DNA of 64,000 bases, from NCBI GenBank assembly GCA_017409345.1, contig JAFQSX010000031.1, forward strand, positions 1 through 64,000, written 5' to 3'. The number at the start of each line of letters is the position of its first letter. The stretch's first letter is position 1. Positions 26,880-38,000 of this stretch are shown here, piece by piece. A program made the position numbers and the translations under genes. Under the pieces are notes generated by a model. It ran no database searches. It saw only the letters and a program-made list of their open reading frames with translations, and was not told the origin of the DNA. The DNA is from Muribaculaceae bacterium. GTDB taxonomy: Bacteria > Bacteroidota > Bacteroidia > Bacteroidales > Muribaculaceae.

Positions 26880-28544
26880 ATGAGAAAAACTATTGTAACA
26901 ATAATTATAGCAGTGTGTGCAGTCACAATTTTTTGTTCGTCGGCATCAACTCGTAGTGGAAAATCGGCAATATCACGCAACTTGAATATATTTAACTCGA
27001 TATACAAAGAATTACAGACCAATTATGTTGACACTATTGATGCCGATAAGTCAATGCGCACTGCTATTGATGCAATGTTGATGAACGTTGACCCTTATAC
27101 CGAATATATTTCAGAAGAGGAACAAGACGAATTTCGTACGATTTCATCGGGTGAATATGCCGGAATCGGTTCGGTTATAATGCAACGCGATGGAAATGTA
27201 TATATATCAGAACCCCAAGAGGGGGCTCCTGCTCATAAGGTGGGATTGCGCGCCGGAGATTTGATTATGGCTATTGATGGAGACACTGTGTTGGGGTGGA
27301 AAAGCGATAAAGTGAGTGAGCGCCTCAAAGGTCAAGCCGGCACAAAAGTTAGTGTAATGGTAAAACGTCCTTATGTTGCTGATTCGATTCTTACATTTGA
27401 AATTACCCGTGGAAAGATTCAAGTTGATCCGGTACCATACTATGGTGTAATAAGAGGAGATATTGGATATATAGGCTTGACGACATTTAATGAAAATTCG
27501 GCTCAAGATGTAAAAGATGCACTTATCGAATTGAAGAAAGATCCTCGTGTTAAATCAATAATACTTGACTTGCGTAATAATGGCGGAGGCTTACTTGAGA
27601 GTTCGATTAAGATTGTAGGATTGTTTGTTCCTAAAAACACTGAAGTACTTCGCACACGAGGCAAAGGGGTACTTAATGAAAAGGTATATAAGACTACTTC
27701 AAAACCTATTGATACAGAGATACCTCTTGCTGTGCTCATTAATAATAGTACGGCCTCAAGTGCCGAAATCGTTTCGGGAGCATTGCAAGATCTTGATAGA
27801 GCCGTAATAATAGGCGGTCGTTCATTTGGCAAAGGATTGGTGCAATCCACTCGCCCCCTTCCATATAATGGTCTTTTAAAAGTGACCACAGCAAAATATT
27901 ATATACCGAGTGGACGCCTCATTCAGGCTATTGATTATTCGCGTCGCAATGCCGATGGTTCTGCGGCTCGTATTCCCGATAGTTTAACTAATGTGTTTAA
28001 AACAGCAAATGGTAGAGAGGTGCGCGACGGAGGAGGTATTACACCTGATATTAAAGTTGTATATCCCGAAGGAAATAGATTGGTTTATAATATTGTGATG
28101 AATCATTGGGCATTTGACTATGCTACTCGTTTTGCTGCAACTACACCTTCTATCCCTTCGCCACAAGAATTTGTTATCACTGATTCAATCTATAACGATT
28201 TTAAGAAGTTTATCAATCCCGAAAAATTTAAATATGACAAAGTGTGCGAAATGGGGTTGGCCGAACTTCGAAAAGTTGCGAAAAACGAAGGATATATGAA
28301 TGATAGTGTTGAAGCGCAATTTGATATACTAGAAAAGATGTTGCGCCACAATCTTGAAAAAGATCTTGACACAAATCGTAAAGCGATAAGCGAATACCTT
28401 GCCGAAGAAATTATAGTGCGTTATTATTATCAAAAGGGGCAAGTTATCGAAGGCCTTCGTTCCGATTTGGCCGTTGATTCGGCAGCAAGCGTTCTTCACG
28501 ATGCACAAAAATATAAATCGATATTGAGTCCCGCAAAGAAATAA
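26880..28544 (+). CDS. S41 carboxyl-terminal processing protease
   Basis: About 554 residues from the ATG at 26880; an in-frame TTG at 26820 would precede the signal sequence MRKTIVTIIIAVCAVTIF. After the export signal comes a helical N-terminal part, a PDZ domain (about 85-165, GEYAGIGSVI to LKGQAGTKVSV), then the protease core with catalytic Ser in NNSTASSAEIVSGAL and Lys in GGRSFGKGLVQ. The C-terminal 150 residues are helical. It is a periplasmic tail-specific protease, likely processing or degrading exported proteins. Its stop overlaps the mfd start by one base. Confidence 0.93.
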   Translation: MRKTIVTIIIAVCAVTIFCSSASTRSGKSAISRNLNIFNSIYKELQTNYVDTIDADKSMRTAIDAMLMNVDPYTEYISEEEQDEFRTISSGEYAGIGSVIMQRDGNVYISEPQEGAPAHKVGLRAGDLIMAIDGDTVLGWKSDKVSERLKGQAGTKVSVMVKRPYVADSILTFEITRGKIQVDPVPYYGVIRGDIGYIGLTTFNENSAQDVKDALIELKKDPRVKSIILDLRNNGGGLLESSIKIVGLFVPKNTEVLRTRGKGVLNEKVYKTTSKPIDTEIPLAVLINNSTASSAEIVSGALQDLDRAVIIGGRSFGKGLVQSTRPLPYNGLLKVTTAKYYIPSGRLIQAIDYSRRNADGSAARIPDSLTNVFKTANGREVRDGGGITPDIKVVYPEGNRLVYNIVMNHWAFDYATRFAATTPSIPSPQEFVITDSIYNDFKKFINPEKFKYDKVCEMGLAELRKVAKNEGYMNDSVEAQFDILEKMLRHNLEKDLDTNRKAISEYLAEEIIVRYYYQKGQVIEGLRSDLAVDSAASVLHDAQKYKSILSPAKK

Positions 28545-31500
28545 TGTCTCAACTCGGTATAAGCGAAATATTTATAACTCCGCAACGCCGTCGAGCATTA
28601 GACAAGATGCTTGTGGGAAAATCTTTGTGTTGCTCGGCCTATTCATTGGCAGGGTCGGCACCGGCATTATTATTCGCCGGTATGACACCACGCAAGTCTC
28701 CTACGCTTATTATTGGGGATAGTCTTGATGATGCAGGGTATTTATATCATGACCTATCGCGAATATTAGGCGAAGATGCAGTGTTGATGTTTCCGTCGGG
28801 GTATAAGCGTGATATCAAATATGGTCAAATCGATGCTCCATCTCAAATATTGCGCACCGAAGTTCTAAATCATTGGCACGCTGATTCTCGATTGAGATAT
28901 GTCGTAACCTATCCCGATGCCATTGCCGAGCGTGTTGCATCAAAAGAAACCATTGCACGCCATACATTGAGCCTAAAGCAAGGGGCTATAGTAGATGTGG
29001 AAGATACTTTAAAATGGCTTCGTGAAAATGGCTTTGTGGAAGTTGACTATGTGTATGAACCGGGACATTTTGCCCTTCGTGGATCTATTCTTGATATCTT
29101 TGGGTATTCCAATGAGTTACCCTATCGTATAGATTTCTTTGGCGATGAGATTGATTCAATGCGCACATTCAATATTGAATCACAACTTTCGGAACAACGA
29201 TATGACGAAGTGTCAATAACATCTAATGTCGCCCAGCAATCACATGGTGATTCATTGCTCAATTTTATTGGCGAAGATACTCTCATTGCCGTGCGTGATG
29301 CTCAATATACATTGAGCCGCATACGAGAAATTGCCGGCGAGACTTTTTCGGAAAGTTCATTGATCGCAAATGAAGGGGATAAAAATGCGATGAGTCAAGT
29401 GGTTGATGCCGATGATTTTGCTCGTCAGTTTGCTCAATTTCGCCAATTAAGGTTTACATCAGCGACACAACCCGATAGTGAAGCAAAAGCATCAATTGAT
29501 TTCGAATGTTCGCCTCAAGGAATTTATCACAAGAATTTTGACCTCATAAGTGAAGATTTTACCAAGATGCTAAATGAAGGATATAAACTTTATATCCTAA
29601 GTGATAGTGCCAAGCAGATTGAGCGATTGAAGGTGATATTTGAAGATCGAGGCGACGATATTGTGTTTACTCCCATAAATTCAACTATTCATGAGGGGTT
29701 TGTTGATCATGCATCCAAGAGTTGCTTCTTTACCGATCATCAGATATTTGATCGCTTCCATAAATACACTCTCAAGAGTGATCGTGCTCGTTCGGGCAAA
29801 CTTGCCCTATCGCTCAAAGAGTTATCTTCAATAGAGGTGGGCGATTTCATTGTTCATGTCGATCATGGAGTGGGGCGTTTTGCCGGGTTGCTACGCACCA
29901 ATGTCAATGGCAAAACACAAGAAATGATTAAACTCACATATCAAAATGATGATATCATTTTTGTATCAATACATTCACTACATAAACTCTCAAAATATCG
30001 TGGGAAGGAGGGTGTGCCTCCAAAAATCAACAAATTGGGGACCGGTGCATGGAATCGTATTAAAGAACGCACCAAGTCAAAACTCAAAGATATTGCGCGT
30101 GACCTTATAAAACTATATGCAGCACGTAAAAATGAGACCGGCTATAGTTTTTCGCCCGATGGATATCTTCAACAAGAATTGGAGGCATCATTCATTTATG
30201 AAGACACCCCCGACCAACTTACGACTACGGCTGCCGTAAAAGCCGATATGGAGAGTGCGCGTCCCATGGATCGTCTCATTTGTGGGGATGTGGGTTTTGG
30301 TAAGACCGAGATTGCTATTCGCGCTGCATTTAAAGCCGCCACCGATGGGAAGCAGACTGCTGTTCTTGTTCCTACAACGGTGCTTGCCTATCAACATTAT
30401 CACACCTTTAAAGATCGGTTGAAAGACTTCCCGGTGAGGGTTGATTACCTTTCTCGTGCTCGAACACCTAAACAAGTGAAACAGATTGTTAGTGACCTAG
30501 CCGAGGGAAAGATTGATATCCTTATCGGAACTCATAAATTGATAGGTAAAGATGTAAAATTCAAAGACTTGGGATTGTTGGTCGTCGATGAAGAACAAAA
30601 ATTTGGGGTTGCGGTAAAAGAAAAACTCAAACAGATGAAAATCAATGTTGATACATTGACCATGAGTGCCACGCCCATCCCTCGCACGCTACAATTTTCG
30701 TTAATGGGAGCGCGCGACCTTTCGGCTATAACCACACCTCCGGCCAATCGTTATCCCATTGTTACATCGGTTAATGCATTAAACGATGATATATTGCTTG
30801 AAGCGATAAACTTTGAGATGTCGCGCAACGGACAAGTATTTGTTGTAAATCATCGCATTGAAGGACTTTATGACCTTGAGGCAATGGTGCGCCGATTAGT
30901 GCCCGATGCTCGCACGGTGGTTGGTCATGGGCAGATGTCGCCCGATAAACTTGAAAAAGTGATAATTGACTTTGCCAATCATGACTATGACGTATTGTTG
31001 GCGACAACTATCATAGAGTCGGGGATAGATATGCCCAATGTAAACACGATTATCATAAACAATGCGCAACACTTTGGGTTGAGCGAACTTCATCAACTTC
31101 GTGGACGTGTGGGGCGTAGTAATCGTAAGGCTTTTTGCTATCTTCTTGTTCCTCCTCATATACCCCTATCACCTGTATCACGTCGTCGATTACAGGCTAT
31201 TGAAAGTTTTTCCGACCTTGGTAGTGGCATACATATTGCGATGCAAGATCTTGACATTCGGGGTGCCGGAAATCTTCTTGGGGCAGAACAAAGTGGATTT
31301 ATTGCCGACCTCGGATATGAGACCTATCAAAAAATTCTCAAAGAGGCAGTTATTGAACTTCGCACCGAAGAGTTTTCTGATGTTCTTGTGGCTGAAGATG
31401 AGAACGACAAAGAGTTTGTGGCTGATTGTGTGATTGAGAGTGATATGGAACTCCTTCTACCGGCAATGTATGTGCCTCAAGAGAGTGAGCGAATAATTCT

Positions 31501-31882
31501 ATATAAAGAACTAGATAGCATTGAACGTGAGATAGATCTTCAAGCATTTAAAGACCGATTGCACGACCGTTTTGGCAAAATCCCATCCGAAACAGCCGAA
31601 TTGCTTCGTGTGCCACGATTGCGTCGTCTTGCTCGACAACTCGGCATCGAAAAAGTGTCCTTAAAGCAGGAAAGGATGTATTTATATTTTGTTGATGATA
31701 GCAATAAGGCCTATTATCAGTCTGCGATGTTTGGGAAAATCATCAATTTTATGCAACAAAATGCGCGTCGATGCCACATTCGTGAAAACAATAATCGTCG
31801 AAGTATATCTATTGATATGGTGGCAACTGTTGAGGCTGCTGTTGACATTCTTTCTAAAATACAGTCTATGGATGCGATTTAG
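28544..31882 (+). CDS. mfd: transcription-repair coupling factor
   Basis: 1112 residues. The UvrB-like N-terminal region (1-330) includes FALRGSILDIFGY. A RNA-polymerase-binding module (about 420-490) shows IEVGDFIVHVDHGVGRFAGL. The SF2 translocase has Walker A ICGDVGFGKTEIA, the DEEQ box VVDEEQKFGV, TMSATPIPRTL, and the late motif QLRGRVGRSNRKAFCY with the Mfd/RecG TRG-like segment. The C-terminal TRCF domain closes the protein. It displaces stalled RNA polymerase and recruits the UvrABC repair enzymes. Confidence 0.97.
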   Translation: MSQLGISEIFITPQRRRALDKMLVGKSLCCSAYSLAGSAPALLFAGMTPRKSPTLIIGDSLDDAGYLYHDLSRILGEDAVLMFPSGYKRDIKYGQIDAPSQILRTEVLNHWHADSRLRYVVTYPDAIAERVASKETIARHTLSLKQGAIVDVEDTLKWLRENGFVEVDYVYEPGHFALRGSILDIFGYSNELPYRIDFFGDEIDSMRTFNIESQLSEQRYDEVSITSNVAQQSHGDSLLNFIGEDTLIAVRDAQYTLSRIREIAGETFSESSLIANEGDKNAMSQVVDADDFARQFAQFRQLRFTSATQPDSEAKASIDFECSPQGIYHKNFDLISEDFTKMLNEGYKLYILSDSAKQIERLKVIFEDRGDDIVFTPINSTIHEGFVDHASKSCFFTDHQIFDRFHKYTLKSDRARSGKLALSLKELSSIEVGDFIVHVDHGVGRFAGLLRTNVNGKTQEMIKLTYQNDDIIFVSIHSLHKLSKYRGKEGVPPKINKLGTGAWNRIKERTKSKLKDIARDLIKLYAARKNETGYSFSPDGYLQQELEASFIYEDTPDQLTTTAAVKADMESARPMDRLICGDVGFGKTEIAIRAAFKAATDGKQTAVLVPTTVLAYQHYHTFKDRLKDFPVRVDYLSRARTPKQVKQIVSDLAEGKIDILIGTHKLIGKDVKFKDLGLLVVDEEQKFGVAVKEKLKQMKINVDTLTMSATPIPRTLQFSLMGARDLSAITTPPANRYPIVTSVNALNDDILLEAINFEMSRNGQVFVVNHRIEGLYDLEAMVRRLVPDARTVVGHGQMSPDKLEKVIIDFANHDYDVLLATTIIESGIDMPNVNTIIINNAQHFGLSELHQLRGRVGRSNRKAFCYLLVPPHIPLSPVSRRRLQAIESFSDLGSGIHIAMQDLDIRGAGNLLGAEQSGFIADLGYETYQKILKEAVIELRTEEFSDVLVAEDENDKEFVADCVIESDMELLLPAMYVPQESERIILYKELDSIEREIDLQAFKDRLHDRFGKIPSETAELLRVPRLRRLARQLGIEKVSLKQERMYLYFVDDSNKAYYQSAMFGKIINFMQQNARRCHIRENNNRRSISIDMVATVEAAVDILSKIQSMDAI

Positions 31883-31958
31883 TCGGCAAAATAGGGATAC
31901 TTTATGATTAAATTTAGTTAAAGCCTGTCTAAAATGCTTTATTTTGTGGCAAATTATT

Positions 31959-31966
31959 TATTTTTG
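31959..31966 (+). promoter_or_regulatory. candidate -7 element for the giant exported protein
   Basis: TATTTTTG fits TAnnTTTG. No TTG is present at 18-20 bases upstream, so it is tentative. The leader to the ATG at 32096 would be about 125 bases and would contain the hairpin at 32017-32041. Confidence 0.4.
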
Positions 31967-32016
31967 CAAAAATAATATACTAACCTATAAATTAATACGT
32001 CAAACCTTGCGAATAC

Positions 32017-32050
32017 CATGAAAAGTGTCACTCTTTTCGTGATATTTTTG
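32017..32050 (+). terminator. hairpin with T-rich tail between mfd and the giant gene
   Basis: CATGAAAAG and CTTTTCGTG pair (one G-T) around a 7-base loop, followed by ATATTTTTGTTTT. It could end the mfd transcript, or act as an attenuator if the promoter box at 31959 is real. Confidence 0.55.
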
Positions 32051-32095
32051 TTTTGAGAGGTTCAAAACAATTGCCGGGTCGCGTAACCAAGATTT

Positions 32096-35000
32096 ATGAA
32101 ACTAAAAAAACTTCTGTTTGCTACATCGGTAGCACTCCTTTCGCTAAGCGCATCGGCAGCAAATCCCGAAGATGTGCGCATCTACATCAACCCCGGGCAT
32201 GGTTCGTATACTGGCTCTGACCGCCCGATGTCAACAATCAAACATGGGAATCAAACGAGTACCAATGTCGGTTCAGACACTGCCGGGTTCTTTGAATCAA
32301 ACACGAACTTACAAAAAGGATTCGGATTGTTGGAAAAACTTATTGAATATGGAGTTCCCTTTGATCGCACAAAGAATCAAACAAACTCAAATGCAGCACG
32401 CGTGGGAGCAGCTCTTGATTTGAGTCAAAATATTGTGATGAGCCATGTGAAATGCGGTGGGTCTAATACAAATGGGGAATATAATCGTAACCTATCTGAT
32501 ATCGCCGCAGAAGCAAACTCAAACAACTTTGACTATTTCATTTCAATACACTCTAATGCAACAACCGGCGACCACAATGTGCCTACTCACTTAAATCATT
32601 GTTTGTACTTATATCGTGGTTATGATGGGAAAACTTATTCATCATCACAGTCGGCTAGTATAGAGATGGCTACAAAAAGTTGGCCTCATGCAATGTCAAA
32701 CAAGCACATGAACTATAATTGGTTATCTAATCCCAATCAGCCACGTAATAACGAATCATATTCTAATAATAAAATGTGCTACTATCCATCAGGCAAAGAT
32801 GCCGATGGTAATCCATATTGGATAAAAGGTGACCTTACATTTCAATATGGTCTAAAAAGCGGAGGTAGTTATATTGGTTATTATGGTGTATTAAAACACG
32901 ATGTTCCCGGATTCTTGGTTGAAGGATATGACCACACTTACCAACCCGGTCTTCACCGAGCATTAAACGATGATGTTGCTCGCCATGAAGGTGAAATGTA
33001 TGCTCGTGGTATTAATGATTATTTCGGCTTTGGCAAAACAGATAGTTATGGTAAAATTTATGGTATCGTCCGTGACCACTCGGTTGTAATGGATCATCCA
33101 TTTTATCAAGTAACAAGATCAAATACAGTTGATGCTAATACATCTATCAACCAAACCGATAACAAAAAACCAATTAACCATGTAACAGTAGAATTGTATA
33201 ATTCTTCAGGAGTATTGGTAGATTCATATCTCACCGATGATGAATGGAATGGAGCATATATGTTCAAAAAAGTTGCTCCCGGCAGTTACACTATTAAGCA
33301 CTCGCGTGTTGGTTATGGTGATGTGACACAAACAGTTACTGTTACTGCCAATCAAACAAACTATCTCAATATTGACATGCGCACCGTTGCCGATGGCACT
33401 GCAGTTCAAGGTCATTATGCTTATGGGTTAAAATTGACAAAGGTTGATGATGAAACTTATACTGCATCATTCAAGTCAACTGGAGCAATGAGCAATGGTA
33501 AAATTATCCTTACCAACTCATCAACCAAAGAGCAAACTGTAATCCCAACTGGGTCAATCAGCAAAGGCTCAAACACCATAACAATTGACGCTACCGAACT
33601 TGAAGATGGTGTAAATTACACATGGGCAGTTGCATTTGACAACCCTGCATCAGCCGGATATAAACTCCTTCATAGCAATAGTAATATCGCTACAAGCAAT
33701 TATCGTGTTGGTCTTGCTATTGACAACGATGAAACAAGTGCCAACTTTGGTACGATTTACACTATTACCGGTTATGGTAAGGGTATGCAAAAAATCAACC
33801 CCGACTTTTCTACAGATAACAGTAAATTTTTGACAAGCTATTTTGGCATATCAAGTACCTCCAACTCTGTTAGATTGGAAACAAGTAACGGAAAGGTATA
33901 TATCGCCAACAATGATGCCTCTTCTACCGGTGTGTGGGTTTGGAACCCATCAACTTCGACACACTCAAGAGTTATTTCCACAAAAGCTGCCGGTGTGGCA
34001 TTTTCCGGTACAGGGTCAAGCAGAAAAATGTATATAAGTGGAACAAAATATGCTTATGGTTACAATATAGGTACAGCCGATACTTGGTCGAGCAGTGCAT
34101 CTTCTACTTTTAGCGCATTAGGAACACTTTTGGTAAATGGTGATGGCGACATCTATGCTACCGATAATGCAATTATTGCATCTCAAATTCGCTATGCTCC
34201 AAATAACGCCCTCGAAGTGCCATCGTTTGCTGTTTCTGACCTCTCAGGGAATGTCAAATTTAACTCAAAATGGTTAAATACTGAAGCAACCGACGGGAGT
34301 TCGTTGGAAGGTTGTAATGGTGGTGGTTTTGCTTTCTCAAAAGATAAATCGATATTTGCTGTCCAAGAGGGAGCTACCAACAATTCAGCTTATGAAGCTC
34401 CTGTAAAAATCTATTCAGTAAAATGGAATGGTTCAACTCCAACATTTATATACCATTATACAATTACATTGAGTGGAACATATGCTGTTGACCAAATGGC
34501 GTTTGACCATGCCGATAACCTCTATATTGCATCTCGTCAAAAAGGTCTTTTGGTTTATGCAATTAAAACTCCGGCACGTCAAACTGTAACTAACGGTCAA
34601 GGAACAGTCGTTGGGGCTAAACCTCCCACACCTCTTTATATAGTAGGTAACAGCGATGCTGTTGGTAATTGGGACCCTGCTAATGCTGTTGAGTTTACCA
34701 ACAATGGCACAAACTACACCATTACCCTTGATGAAAATACTACTGAGTTTAAGATTTCAACAGGCAAGGGAGATATTTCAGGTGATTGGACAGAATTTGA
34801 TGCCGGAAACCTCACTACCAACGAGGCTATCACAAATGGTGGCACTATAAATTTGATAGCACAACATTCTTATAACAACTTCGTCCTTCCATGGGCTGGT
34901 GTGTGGAATATTACTGTATCAGGCGACCTCTCTACTTTGACTGCTACTACTTCAACTCCTCAACCGCTTCCTCCACTTTATATCGTAGGTAATACTGCCG

Positions 35001-38000
35001 AACTCGGTGCATGGAATACTGAAAACGCAGTTGAAGTTGCTAATGATGGAACAAAATATACCGTTACACTCAATGAAAATGTAACAGCATTCAAAATCTC
35101 AACAAACAAAGGTGATGCTACTACATTTAATAATGGTAACCTCACTCCGGGTGGAGCTATTACAAATGGAGGCACACTCAATCTTATCGCCGATAAAGAT
35201 GGTGGCAACATCGCTCTTCCATGGGAAGGTGTGTGGAATGTAACTATTGCTGGCGACCTCTCTACGTTGCATGCTTCAACTTCAACTCCTAATCCAGATG
35301 AAGGTCCTGGCATTGGCGTGGAACCCGAAGATGCGCCTAATCCCGATGCGGAACCAACCGAAACTGATGAGGCTGAAGATGCTCAAACCGAGGGCTATTT
35401 TGCCTACGATTTGCAATCATCAAAGAGTGGCGATGTATATACATTTAAGTTTAAATCAACCGGTGCAAGAAAGAATGGCCGCATCGTTCTTACCAACAAA
35501 TCAACCGGCGCGAAAACCGAAATAAAAACACCTATCGTAAAAGGTCAAAATACTATAACAATTAATGCTTACGACATCGTTAAAGGTGATTACACTTGGG
35601 CAGTAAAACTTACTAATAATGCAAATAGCACCGTAACACAAGTCGCTAGTGATAATTCAATTGTATTAGGGAATGGTCGTATAGGCGTTGCTATTGACAA
35701 TGACCAAACAAGTAAAAACTTTGGCGCTATATACACAATAACCGGGACCGGGAAAGGGCTTCAAAAATTCAATGCCGATATGACTAAAAACGGCTCATTG
35801 ATTCTCACAGGTAAGTTTGGTCAACAAACAGGTTATACAACTCGTTCAAACCGCTTGGAAGTAAATCAAGGGAAAGTATATATTGCAAACTATGCAAGTG
35901 AGAACCCCGGTGTTTGGGTGTATGACCCAACTGGTACGGAAACTGTAACAAAAGTATCGGGATCTACATATTATGAACGAGCTATTGCTTTCTATGGCGA
36001 AGGAGCTAATCGTATAGCCTTTGGTAGCCATAATTCTACCAGATATGTGCAACGATTTAATATCGGAACCAATTCATCATGGGTATCAGGTAGCCCATCG
36101 GCGTATTTCTATCAGGCTGGTGTATTGGATAACGGTGATGGTGATATTCTTGTCACTAACAATGCTGTTATCGTTTCACAAAATCGCTATACCGGTAATA
36201 ATCAGGCGACGAACCCTGTGTTTGCTGTATTTGACCACAATTTGAATCTTATATTAAAATCAAATGTAATTAATAGTACATTGACAGGTTCAAGTAATGG
36301 TGGTATGGCAATAACTCCCGACTATAAAACATTTGCGATTATTAATGGTAGAACCGAAACAGCTCCAGCGTCAGGCGTATTCCTTGATGAAGACCTCAAA
36401 GTATATGTCTATAGCGTATCGTGGAATGGAAGTACTCCAACCTTTACTCATCAATATAATTTTGCATTAAGTGGTACACGCCAAGTTGACCAAATGGAAT
36501 TTGACCATGGAGGCAACCTTTATATCGCATCTCGCGAAAAGGGTCTTTTGAAATATGCAGTTAAGACTTCGGCTCGTGCTACGGTTACTAATTCTACTGC
36601 TACGATTACCGGTTTGGGTAATCCTGTTCCCTCAAATGTAGTGGCAATTCGCAAATGTTATGGCGAAGGTAGCAACACTACTGCAGGCACTGTTGATGCC
36701 GATATTACCTGGACCGGTGAAGCCGGTGAATATAAGGTTTATTACCAAACTATGCGCCGTGATGCATCGGGCAACCGTGTGTATGACAATAACGGTACTT
36801 GGGTAGAAGCCGGAACAGCAACTATCGCTTCGGGTTCAACTTCAGGTAAGTTTACTCACAAAAATCTTGCTCCGGGTAGTGATTATAACCGCATCTATAA
36901 TTACAAGGTGGCTAACTATTATTCAGCAGCAAACTATGCAAGTGAAGTAAAGTCAAAATCAATCTCAGGCAAAGGTCGCACCGTTACATCGGCTGCACCA
37001 TGTGAGCCTGTGACTGTAACATTGTCGCAACCCACCGAGGTGAAAGATGGTGTGACACTTTATTCATTTGATGTCAAACTCGACCTCGCTCCTAACACTG
37101 ATGTGTTTAACGCATCTCTCCGAGATGATAATGATGAGTTGCCTACAATGACTAAATATGTGATTGTAGTTGATGAAGCGACTGCAAAGGTGCTTAACGC
37201 CGCATCAAATGTGAGCGAAGTGGGACGATTCTATCAAGGTCCTGCAACAATGACTGCTAATAACTGCAACCACTATGTGATAAATGATTGGTATATGGTA
37301 GTTGATATTGACGATGTAACTCCATCAGATGACCTTTCAAAGGCTACCAAATCACTCACATGGAAAAATGTGAACCCATTGCACTCGTTCCAACCACAAG
37401 TTTATGCAAGTGCAGTGCGTACGTTCAATTTCACTGCAACAGATGCCTCTATCCTTGGAAAACCCGATGCAGATGCATTGACAATGACTCTCCCTTCTCC
37501 ACAATGGATTTCAAACCAAGATAATGGGTCGGTTGGTGTTGTAACTCTTGAAGGAGATTATTCATCACTTGTAACCACCGATGATTATCCTATGGGTACA
37601 TTCCGAAAGGTAGGCGATATTGAAAATCCAACAAATCCTGTTGCAATCACTCGTGCCAACTATATAGGATCACTCGGCGCTATGTTGCAACCTCTTGCTG
37701 TGACTGACGATATAATTGGTACAAGAAATGCCAACGGAATATATGAAAATGCAACATGGAATATTGCTTATACATTTAAATTGTATGAAAAGAATGGCGA
37801 AGAATGGACTTTAATTCGTGAGGCTCAGAAATATGATCAACAATCTACCGATGCAAATGTGAATTCGTTATATTCTAATACTTCAGGGTTATCATTCGAT
37901 ATCACAGGTATGCCCGTAGGTGCTGACGAGGAGGCATCGCCCGACGGTCGCAAACGATTGGTTTATAATCCTCAAAAGAATAAGGAATATAAATTGGTTG

